Position numbers and translations under genes: made by a program. This document shows positions 21,401 to 33,400 of a stretch of 64,000 bases of DNA, one piece after another (the stretch's first letter is position 1; each line of letters opens with the position of its first letter). The DNA is from Xylocopa sonorina. Its lineage: Eukaryota > Arthropoda > Insecta > Hymenoptera > Apidae. The notes beneath the pieces were generated by a model, which saw only the letters and a list, made by a program, of their open reading frames with translations, was not told the DNA's origin and searched no databases. The stretch spans positions 124,001-188,000 of the forward strand of contig NW_027490147.1 of NCBI RefSeq assembly GCF_050948175.1, read 5' to 3'.

Positions 21401-24400
21401 TTTTTTAAATAATATTACACGGGACAAAATTAAAAGACAAACTTCGGCAATTTCTCGTCGCATAAATAATATTAATGAAGATGATGATGCAATAATCACC
21501 ATATGGGATGGTACTTATGTTTATTTGCATAAAAGTACGAATTATCGCTTCCAAAGAGTGACGTATAGTGGTAAAAAAAAAAAGAACTTTTTAAAACCGA
21601 TGCTGGCAGTAACTACGAATGGTTATATATTGGATGTTTTTGGTCCAAATAAATTGTGGGCAGCAACAGTATCTGATGCAGATATCTTTAGATTTATTAT
21701 GAATACCGATTGGTTTAAGAACTTTTTCAAACCTGGTGATATCTTCATTCTTGACAGAGGCTTTTCCTACGTAAAAAATGAAATACTACAAAATAATTAC
21801 AAAGTCGTCATTCCTGCCCTGCTAAAAAAAGGAGTTAAACAACTATCAACCTCTGAAGCAAACGAAAGTCGAGTATGCACCAAACAAAGATGGGTAGTAG
21901 AAAGTGTAAATAGCTCACTTAAAAGATTTAAATATTTCAAAACAGCTATAGCTTCAGAATGTGTCCCAAAATTGTTTGAAGATTTTAAAATTGCAAGTGC
22001 TCTTCACAACGCATACTTTAAACGAATATATAGTGATAATGATGATCCAGAAGTGGCTTCAACTTTATTAAAAGACCTAAATAAACCAAATATAATGCAG
22101 CAAATTGTAGAATGCGAAGGTCTTGTAAAAAAAATAAAAAACTTTGAAAACATGACATTAGAACATTATGAAAACTTCCCAGCCTGGACATTAAAGTGCT
22201 TAAAATCGTTCACGGAATCATATCAATTATCACTTGCAAAGTCGTATATAGCGGATCACTTGCTTTCTGGAAAGTACCAATTTTTTATCAGCAAGGTAAG
22301 CTATCTTCCAGACTTCAGCAAATATGGATTGGATATTCAGACACCATTGTTCATAAAAGCTAAATTGCAATCACGACACTGTGATCAGAAGCTTTATTCG
22401 ATATTCACTTTAATTGATATCGCACAGCCCACAATTACGTCTGTCAGAAGTTATTACTGCCAGTGTAGAAACGGAGCGAGGACTGTTGGTTGCTGTGCTC
22501 ATGTGTTAGCAATAATATGGTACCTGGGATTTGGACGATACAGTGATCTATCAGCACCAGCTAATTTTTTAAACATACATTTTCTTCATATAAGACCAAC
22601 ATCGGAAGATACAGAAGATGAAGATGAATAACATACAAAAGAAAAAGGACATCTAGAAAAAGAGGAATAATGTAAGTAACATTAAATTAAAAAGTATTTT
22701 TAAAAACAAATTCTTCCTAGTACAATAATAATCTCAATCTCCGATGATAATAATTTTAATAATAAGTCACAATATGTTAAGAAAAGCATTTGTTTTGCTC
22801 GAATTTCGCGTCCACAGCTTGCGCATCGACACGAATATTATGTTATAACTTTTAAACAAAAAGTTTCCCCAGGGTAAGATTTATACCACTTAAAGAGCAT
22901 AAAATGAGCTTCCTATACTGAGTTTTTTGTTAAAATCTAGGGATACCTATTTTGGGAATAGCAATTTTTCGCAATTTTTCACTAACCCGAAAACTAGAAA
23001 AAAGCATAAAATGTGACTTAAAAATTCCGAAAAAAGAAAAATTATATAGCATTCGAAAGCTTAATTTTTTTGTGATTTTTTGACGCCAAACTCAAGTCGA
23101 TATCTTTTTTTAATCAAAAGTTATAGCCTCCGAAAGCTTTCGCCAAATGCGTACTTTGACCCCCTCCCCCTCCCTTATTAAAAGGCCCGACAGATAGAGA
23201 CTCTGGCAATTGATGAGACACATATAGATCTACAAATATGCAAAGTTTAAACAAAATCGATTGGGGGCGAAAACATATGGTTTTTGAATAGGGTCCTTTG
23301 GTGAGGGAAGCGGTTATCGAAGATTATTGGTTAATGTAAATTCTGATAAAGTAACCGCCTCAAACCATCGGTCACCCACAGGTACTGAGAGATTCCGCGT
23401 TTCCTAATCTTGACCATGGCAAGCAATAAATCCAAAAAGCGCCTCGACTTGGTCAATAGAACAATGACACAAAAGATTCAAAGTAAATGACAAAGACCTT
23501 TAGTAGGTATGTGTAGTAAATAATAATTAACTCGACTTTCGAAAGTAGTGGGTTTTTGGATATTATTCCTGCTTAGGACAGCTGCTTGCCAAATGTGGCT
23601 ATATTCGACGAAACAATGGACGAATCGACAGTTGCCGTTTTATGAATTGGCGGACCTGGCTGAACCTCCCTTTGCTTTAGGCTATGTTTAAAAAAAAATA
23701 AAATTTAATGGGTCTTAACACTGCCGATAAACCTTTAAAGTTAATGTTCGTAATCGTGTTCACTTTTTTAATAAGAAATGTTTTCTCTTTTGATAGCAAT
23801 CAGATTTCAACTTGTCTTAGTATATAAAATCAATAAGCTTTTAATAGTTTTTCAAAATTTTTGAATCTCGATCCGTTGTGATTCTTTTTTCAACCCTTTT
23901 TACATATGTTGGTATTTTAAATACATTAGAGGCTTTTCGTGGTATGTATTTATACATCTTACGTTTTAGGTTTCATTTTCAAAGAAAAATGATTACGAAA
24001 ACCTGTGAAAATTCTTTTATTTTTTTCTTCTTTTTGAGCTATACCAAACCACTAGTTTTGAATTTGTCGATCTCGTCTGTCCGATTTTCTTTTCTTCTAT
24101 TCTTTCTCAAAGCAGTTCCCTTCAATTTCGAACACAATTCAAACATACAATTGAAAATAATTGATACAGAAGGTTATTTCATTTGAATCGTTCAATTCCC
24201 CATTTCTATCCGTCGTTAAGAGGTGTTAAAAATAAAAAAAATTGATGTAATTGAGCTTCTTCGGCCACCATTTATTTCTTATAAAATATTTAAAGTAATG
24301 ATGGTCATCCACTAATTATAAATAACGATAGCATCATGATGATATTTTGGTTTTAATTTTCAGTCCTTTTCAGAAGCAATTCTTCAACGATAAGCGAAGA

Positions 24401-27400
24401 AAATTATGTCTTTAAAGAAAACGGTAAAATTAATAAAAATTATATGTAGTTAGTCATCCCATCTTGTACGTAGTCTATACGTAAAAGATATGTGGTTGCT
24501 ATGCCATAGTTTTTTCCTTTTGCATAGTCCGATAGATAAACATTTTCATACTTACATTCTTCAATAGTTTATGTATCTGAATTTTATCAACAAGTTCAAC
24601 TTATTGTAATTTTAATATTTCAGTATTGTCCTAAATTACTTGTACATAGTATAATAACATAAGATAGTTTATACTAACATCATTTATGGAATTAAGTAGA
24701 TTTAACAAGTAAAATATTGGTATAGGTATTTTAACAGGTTATGAAAAATTTTAAATTCTCGACGAAAGTTCTTTCGCTTTTCGCAGTTTTTGATGGTAAA
24801 GATCGTTTGCTTTTTTAAATCCGCCAAATTACAAAGTCGACCTTAATAGTGTGTGTATTCGATGGTTGTTTTTGCTCATAGGGGCTCTTTCCTATCAGTG
24901 AATTCAGATTGGAGTTTCATTAGGTTTCACGATAAAACTCACAATAAATTCAATTTTTAAGTTGGTGTAAATCTATAAGTTATTAATCTGTATTCTGTAA
25001 TGATCATTATTTAACCATCAGTTGTTCGGTTCCGATATCGAAATAGTCGCTACTAGATTATCGAAATTATAACAAACTCGAATTGAGAAAAATTAAATTT
25101 TGTTATCATTTTCACTTTTTGTTGATAAGATCACTTGCATAATAGATCTGTGAGAGCAAAATCTGTAAAACTCATAATTTGCACTTCAGATAAATAAAGA
25201 CGGTAACGCAATGTGCGTGTGCGTGTGTGTATGTACATATATATTCGTTGTATGTGCACAACAAATTTGGTATTTGGTCATGAGTTAGTTAGTACAAGAG
25301 GCTAAGATCAAAAGATAACATAGTATGATATAATTTAAATATTTGTTAATTAAAAGGTGCTTACCAAACAATTATGGAAGTTTCTTAATCCTCTTAAAAA
25401 GTAGAAACTTTTTGATCTGTATGATACATATTATACATATAAAATTGGTCAGATCATAAGAATATGAGTAAACGTAACTTTTTTTATGTTTTCTCAAAAT
25501 AATTCAAATCACTGTGGTTTAATCAAATACTAAAAATACATTTGAATACTAAAAATGTATAGAGGATGTTGAGCTACAGGTGAATCGAAATGATGATGAA
25601 GTAAGTACGGAGCGAAGTATTCGAGTAAACGAGGGATATTCTATAATGACAATACTGCATTTCTGACTTCGTTTCCGAAGAAAAGAGCTTTGAATATTCT
25701 TCGCGCGTGCAAACCAACATAATTTGAGGTTTCGTTATGCATTCCACTGTTTTATAGATTTGTGGGCACTGGCATGACGTGTGGCAAGAAAGGGTGGAGT
25801 GTAGTATGCCTTAGAAGCGCGAATGGTGAAGCCAAGTTGGAATTTTCTTAAGTCAGATTTATAGTAAGGGCGTAAAGGGCGTCGAGGACTTGAGAGATAT
25901 CGTTCGTACAGACTTTCACCATTAGAAGAAAAGAATCATAGCACCGTTATTATTTCTCAATTATTACAGATTGAGAACATTTAAAATCATATGTATGAGA
26001 GAATTAGAAAACCTATGCTGTCCTTTCTATTTGCTTGAAATCAGATAACTGTTTTTCGAAACGGCAAAACTGATCAGGTCTGGACAGAAAAACCAAAATC
26101 CACAATGTCACTGTCCTGGCCATTCATTCTCCTATTTCAGTCTATTACTATCCTATTGTACAGTCTAACCGTAAAGGACGATTAATTTTCGGACCGAGGA
26201 AACAACGGAAGTCGCCCTTGTAGGAGGAGACATACGGTCATTATCTGTTCCTTCCTGTCGACAATCATCGATACATTATGAACATAATAAAATATAGACG
26301 TCAAGAGACATCGTCAATGTCACGTCACTTCGAAGATAGATTTGATCTCAACCCTCATGGAATACGAATTGCCTTTTGGTCAGATCGGGGTTCATCCATG
26401 ATAGAGGATTCTAGAGGCAAGAAATCGTAATCTTTCAAAATAGCATCTGGACACCGTTAAATAATCAAGTGTAATCGGTTCATCCCTTCCCAGGAGAGCC
26501 ATCTGCCCCTTGTCTACCGAAGCTAGACGTTAAACAGGCGCTATTACAGATCCACTCCACTTTGGCTACCAAAATGCGTAGTGCCGAGATCTTAACTTGC
26601 TCTTGGAGCTCGATACTATCGTTATTATCAATATTTCGATATCATCTAACTCTACATTTTGGACTACAACGTGTGCAACTGTTCTAGCCATGTCGTGGTT
26701 CTCGTATTACAAAGATATATAACACGATATCTACGAAACTGGAGATCCTCCTGGCTCCTCCATGCAGGAACTGTCATTTTCAAGAAATTTTGGAATCTCT
26801 TTCCTATTTTTGAAGTCTTCCTTTCTAAATGTACATTCTAAATGAGGAGGAGTGGAAGAATGTTAGCTGCTTTATCAATCGCTGAATTTGATGGAAAAAA
26901 AGAATCGAATCCACTCCATTTCTTTTCCTTCTTTTTTTTTTAATAAACGCATTTTTTACAGTAACTTCTTAACGACGCAAGATAGAAGAAAGTGTTTCAG
27001 GCAAATATTATTCGGCTTCAAATGGTATTATTCAGTTCAAATGATTCTCAGCCCCTCTGCTCTTATTTAGGGTTAAAAAAAGGTTAAGCACAGGGGTTTA
27101 GGGAATTTTCGAAAAACTAAATAATTAATAATTTCTGTAGATAAATTACGAAAAACTTGTTAAATTGTTTATTTTTCATAAACATTCTTTTTAGTTAGTA
27201 ATGTAAAGTTAAGTTGGTTCTTTTTATATTATTTGTTTTATCGTTGAAACCTATCGTAATTTTTATAATTTTTGTAAGCGTGATTAATTGTTGTTGAATA
27301 ATAGCGATGACGAGAGTATGTTACATTGATTAATAAACTAACGATGAAATGTGATGTATATTTGCAGTTGGCGGCATGAACCGGCCGTCCAAGTCTGTGA

Positions 27401-30400
27401 CTCAAGCGAAGAAAGTAGCCCCACCGGCTGTACCCGATGTATTTCGACATTCTGGTTCCTCGTTTGGTTCCGCTGGATATGCGAGCAGCGAAGATAGCTG
27501 TTTCCTATCTGGAAATGGACCAGGCGGAACAATGGACGAGGGCTCGTATGGCGTGCCATCTGGAAAGAGTCCGGGACCTATTTTTACGCATCCCGGTTTT
27601 GCTTTCCCATCGATTGTCGGCAAATATGCTCATGCCGAGGATCAAGGTAATAAAACCTTAATTATACGCACAAAGTGCCAAATAATTGAGAACAAGCTTT
27701 ACTCCGTCAGAAGAGAATTATAATATTCGTTTCTTTAATCAAAAGTTTAAAGGATAAATCAGGAAAAATATATAGTATATTTGGAAGGAAATATAATAAA
27801 ATAACTGTTAATAAACGTAGGTTCTAAAACATTAGTATTTTAATTAGCGTAAGTGATGTTGTTAGTAAGACATTATCTCACTAGCTACATGTGTTTAATA
27901 TATCTTTATTCATTTCAACACACATTTCGAGACGTTTCCTCATAGAAGCATGCACACGTTGAAAAATCTTCGACATTTTTCTCTTCTCTTAACACCAGTT
28001 TTCGATTTGTTATATCACGTCGTTGTGATAAAAAAATGTGCCTTACGTCAAAGCTAACTGAAAAAAAAGAAGAAAAAGAAAAGAAAGAGAAGCCAGAAGT
28101 ATTATATGTTTGTGGATTTAGAGGACGATAAATAATAAAGAAATTTTAATAAAACAACTGGTTTGCAGTACGCTATTGTTTTTAAAATGGAATGCAGCCA
28201 TGTTACAGGCCCGTGACATCTTTAAGAGTTTCTAATAGTTTATTATTGCAAGCCGTTACAAGCTCATAGTAGAAAATATCTCTGGAACTAATGATTTCTG
28301 AATAATGGATACTAATATTCGACTGAATAGTGAACAGAAAAATCAAAACTACGTGATTTTAACCAAACGACCGAGCTCGAGTTTAATCCAGGATGACAGA
28401 GACAAGAAAAAAGGAAAAAAACTGATGACGGCTTAGTGTCCTTAAACCGAGAGTTTTAGTGAAAAACACACAGAAATACGCTCTACAGGAACAAGGATGC
28501 GAATACAACGAGTTATTCCTATAGAAACTAATTCACCCGTGAAACGCGGCTAACATCGCGTCGATTATATCCAACATCCACAAATCGATTCACAGCAAAC
28601 CGGCTAAAGGGCTAAATGGCCAGAACCGGTTATGTTCTATAATTCTGGTGTATAATTTCAAGTCCATAATAGATTTTCCCCGGCCTCGATTAATAGACCC
28701 TATACTTGGATTATAAACGTTAAAGGTTATGATTTCAATATATAAATATTTATTTTCTTACATAATCTGTTCTCTCGGTTAATAAGATGCATCGTGTGTT
28801 AGTTGGATGACATTTTATTTGTTTAAACGTTAATATTCACTACATCGGATCCATCATTTTATTATTTTGCAATTTGGACCGTCGAAAACTAGTGGATATT
28901 AAGTTTGAATAAATATAAATTGAATAAGTTTTTCAGATTTTTAACTGTATATCGGGATTTGCTCACGTTGTGCATCGCACCGCGTCCGCGTCCGCGTCCC
29001 ATTTAACGGACCAATATCGACGACTAGCAAAAACAAAACTACACTCACTAGCAAGTAAATCGACTCAGCTTAAACCGACCCTTCCTAACCGTGACACGTA
29101 TGTCCGTGTACTACTATTTCTTTTTAAAAATAGCTATTCACATATAATTTTCTAATCCTTAGTATTATAATAAGATCAAACATCGAAATTTAACTGACTG
29201 ATAACTTCACGAAATAAGTAGCGAATACGTAGTACTAAAAATAGTAAACATTTAAACCAAGTTCCTTGTAACTATATGTTTCTACAAGTTTGTCTCCAAT
29301 TTTTATGGAATGCCGATGAATTCAAAATTTTTTTTGGAAAATGTTTGCTCATTCTGTGGGAAAATATTTCAAATTCTGATATACTTAGACATGTAAGATC
29401 ATAGAAATAGGCAACAAAATAGGTTAATAAATTTAATTTGATGCATCCGATACACAGTTGGCATAAACTTCGTCTTATTCATTTCAAGTTTTTTGACCGA
29501 ATACTAATAATGTAATTCTATATCATTTAGGAATCTATTAGTTTTTATACATTTATTTTTTTTTAATTTGCACCACAATATCTGTAACAGACACTAGCGT
29601 TATTTACAGATTCTATTAAATACAAGCTCGGTATAAAGATCATAGTTTTGTTAAATATTCGGCAAATACTGTTTTAAACAACGCATGATTATATATCTTC
29701 AGAAGGAAAATATTTTCTCTTCGTAGACACTTAACACGTTAAGCCATGAAAAATTAAATAAAAAAGATTTAAATTAGAATAACATTAACTGTTAGTTTAG
29801 TCTGGCAATCAGTACGCGAGAACCGACACACGCGGTGGTATAACGTGAACCTAAAAAAGTGTAACACTGATTGGTTCGTAGGGACCGACGCCGGCGTGGC
29901 GCTTAACGTGTTAAATACGTGTAGAAGGTTTTTAGAAATCACGTATAGTATCCCGTAGCAGCGATAAACTGTTATAAATATTAACAGGATTAATTCTGAA
30001 TCAGTTAATTTTTTATAGTATCTATAAAGGATATTTAGTGGAAAATATTGTTTGTTCTTTTTAGGAATCGATATGACTCAAAGCCCGGGTAGAGATAGTC
30101 CAGGTAGTTCAGGATCGGGTTCTGGTTCCAGACATTCTACTGCTTCATTAGATTCTGGAAGAGCTTCCGGATATCATCTAGGTCCTAGAGGACCTGGTGC
30201 TCTTACTTCATCACCCAGGTGTTCTATAAGCTCACTTGGTAGCCATCTTGACAGACCGGCGGATCTCGACGTCGTTCATGCTTGGTTAACGGAAATCCAA
30301 TACGAGGAATACTTTCCATTGTTTGCTTCCGCTGGTTATGACCTTGCTACCATTACGCGTATGACACCGGAAGATTTGACAGCAATAGGTAAGATTATTT

Positions 30401-33400
30401 CATTTATTTTCTCAATTTACTTTTTGCAAATATACCAAGTTATGACATATGCCGCCAACGTCATAATCATATTAACTGACATGCTCTTAAAAGAATTCCA
30501 AGAAAGAATAGTAAACGTAATTAGGTAAATTAATTACTACTTTCTAATAGACCAAGAACTTTTAATCTTAAAAAACATGAAAAAGTATGCATAGTAAGAA
30601 TTTGTACAAATATTCCTATATTGGACTGGTAAATGGAACATGAATAGTAAACAGTGGGAAAATTGTTTTAACTTTATCAGCGGTATAGAGATGGTTTAAT
30701 CGAATATTGATTTACTAATACATACTAACTAAAGTTTTCAAGCATTATACAAAATAATGATAACCTACAAACTAACCTATTATACAAACCTGAAAACTGT
30801 CCCACCATTTTGTGCATGATGGAAGGAAATTTATAAGCTACCTCGAATACTTCGAATTACTCACGATATACAGTTTAAGGTTTCATTATAGCTTCTGAAT
30901 CCAGCAGTTAATCATTAAGGGTAATTTTTGTATAACTTGAATCTATTTTCCTCTAAAATGAGTGACAAATTTTTACAGCTGATACTACGCCCGAAAAGCA
31001 CCAAAGGTTCATATAGTCCTAGGACCGATTTGCAAAAATGGTAGAGGAAATTGGGATTTTTGTTCTTTTTTCAGAGAAACAGCAGTTTCACTCATATTAT
31101 TGATTAAATCTTCCAAACCGTTAGTCCTACAAGAAAATGAGAAACAATATTGAAAAGAGCAATAACTTATCTCAGGAGGCAACATTTGTAAATTACGAAA
31201 ACTTCGATCTCCTATTTTTTGGTAATTACTTTTGGACCTGAAGGACAGCAACCAGAGATTTTCTCACCCCTATTGGGCTCTCTAGAGCGGCGAGTACGAC
31301 CTTTTAAGTGTAATATCTTGATTTCTTAAGTGTTATATTTTGGCTTCTGGAGTGTAACATCTGCGATCACGGCCACTACCCGGCTTGCCAAAATCGGTGA
31401 AAAAACCACCCATTTCTGTGGCATTTTACGGATTTCCTTTAGGTTTAAAAATTAAATTAACCCTTTGAATGCTATTATTGCATGAACAGTTCATCTGCAG
31501 TTTTCATCATTTCACATAAATTTTTTTGCTTCCGTGCGGCGGAATAGAAAACTGATTAGATCATCAGAAACCTTACTGACTAAGGAAGTTTTTGTGAAAT
31601 TTGTTGCCCTCCAGGTCTAAAAATAATTACCTAAATAGGGGACCAAAGTTTTCGTAATTTACAAAAGACCCTATTCAAAAACCATATGTTTTCGCCCCCA
31701 ACTAATTTTGTTTAAACTTTGCATATTTGTAGATCTGTATGTGTGTCATCAATTGCCAGCGTATCTATCTGTCGGGTCTTGTAATGGGGGGGGGGGGGGG
31801 GGGGGGGTTGTCAAAGTACGCATTTAGCGAAATCTTTCGGATGCTATAACTTTTGACTGAAAAAAAGTATCGACTTGAATATTGTGTTAAAAAATCACAA
31901 AAAAATTAAGCTTCGGAATGCTATATAATTTTTTCTTTTCTCAGAATTTTTAAGACATTTTTTATGGATATTTCTAGTTTCAGGGTTAGTGAAAATTTGG
32001 GAAAAATTGCTATACCCAAAAAACGTATCCTCGGTTTTAACAAAAAACTCAGTATCGAAAGCAAACTTCGGCAACTTCTCGCCATATAAATAATATTAAC
32101 GAAAATGATGATGCAGTAATCACCATATGGGTTGGTACATTTATTTATTTTCATAAAAGTATATAACCATTCGTGGTTACTGCCAGCATCGGTTTTAAAA
32201 AGTTATTAATAATTCGTACTTTTATGAAAATAAATATAAGTACCAACCCATATGGTGATTATTGCATTCTAATTTTAGTTAATATTATTTATATAGCAAG
32301 AAATTTCCAAAGTTTGCTTTTTAATTTTGTCCCGTATAAAGAGATAAGCGTCGCATGAAAGACGTGATCAACTGTCAGATAATAACAACTGTGATTGGTT
32401 GACTTTCGGTTGACTTTTCTTTTTGCACTGTCTAAATAATCCCAAATATGTTCAATAATATTTAAATCAGGACTTTTGTCTATTTCTGTATCTTCCAACT
32501 CTTGCAAGTAACATTTCACAATTCGTGCTACGTTTTTATTATGCCGTTTATAAAAACAAATGAAAACCGTTATTCGGATAAATTGTTAAATTGCCTCAGT
32601 CTTGAAATATCATTGCACTATACTGTTTGAATTCTTTATTGAATTTTTTAATTATCATCCATGATCTGATATATCATAATTTGAATCATGGACTGGTATA
32701 CCGTGAAGAAACACATTAAGATAATAAAAATACGCTAAAGGAATTCGTATTCTATAAAACGTATGTTTAGAAAAATTCCTTCTTTTCAATCCGTATAATC
32801 ATTCAGGCGAGAAAATTGTTTGCAGTTCGATAAAGAAATTCAAGAAAACGAAGTCTGTAGAAAACGTACGTACACGAAAACCTTCGTGTCGCTGTTGAAA
32901 TCGTTTGGTCATAAACATGGCGTAATTCCTACAAGTGTGACTAATAAACAAATGAATATCAGAATAATAAAGTCAATTATTGTTATTAAAAAAACAAAAT
33001 TTTTGCACAGAGGTAGAGCAGAGAAAAATATTCGACATACATTTTGTTTATATCATAAACGTGCATCCACCATTGACGAAATAGCTCGTTTAACATTTAT
33101 AAACAACAGCTATTGCGAACTGCGAAGGAAAGGGAAATATCTAAAAACAGCATTCGTTACAAAAAATTAGGACCTAGATTATATCCGATACCAAAGATTA
33201 TTTGGGAAAATATAAAATCAAACTAAAATAATAACTAATAACGGACTTCTACTCAAATACAATGTGTTAAACAAAACAAAAGAAAGCTAAAAATTGTATA
33301 AAATATTTTACTTAAACAAATTGTACATTTAACGTAGAGTCGCAAAAAAATTCAATAATAATAATATTATAATTATTTGCATTATGTATGAAAAGGAAAA

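Larger units (their letters stand above)
20775..23296 (+). mobile_element. DDE/SWIM DNA transposon with 628-bp inverted termini
   Basis: The element begins GGACCCTATTC and ends GAATAGGGTCC. The left terminus (20775-21402) and right terminus (22669-23296) are inverted copies of equal length with only a couple of differences, near the inner edge. Between them lies one long plus-strand reading frame (to 22631) for a DDE-type transposase with a C-terminal SWIM finger. It is inserted in a solo LTR in ckn intron 1, in the same orientation as the gene. No target duplication is visible. The catalytic fold resembles the PIF/Harbinger and ISL2EU group, but the superfamily is not certain. Confidence 0.88.
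20551..23720 (-). mobile_element. Solo LTR, family A copy 5, split by a DNA transposon
   Basis: LTR sequence runs 20551-20774 and resumes at 23297-23720, ending GGGTCTTAACA on the plus strand (so it is in minus orientation). It is missing about 80 bp of its own 3' end at the left. Compared with copy 6, the two halves rejoin at ...ACGAAA|TTTGG... without loss or duplication, with the 2522-bp DDE/SWIM transposon between them. It belongs to the second subfamily, with a TATA-like CTTATAAAGG on the plus strand near 20703. Confidence 0.88.
18496..27367 (+). other. ckn: ckn intron 1 (8.9 kb)
   Basis: Bounded by GTAAGT and TTTGCAG. It contains an interspersed repeat (about 20055-20135), the nested LTR/transposon complex at 20551-23720, and otherwise AT-rich sequence with no exon-like frame. 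Several open frames (for example 23878-24186) are low-complexity and not supported as genes. Confidence 0.8.
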
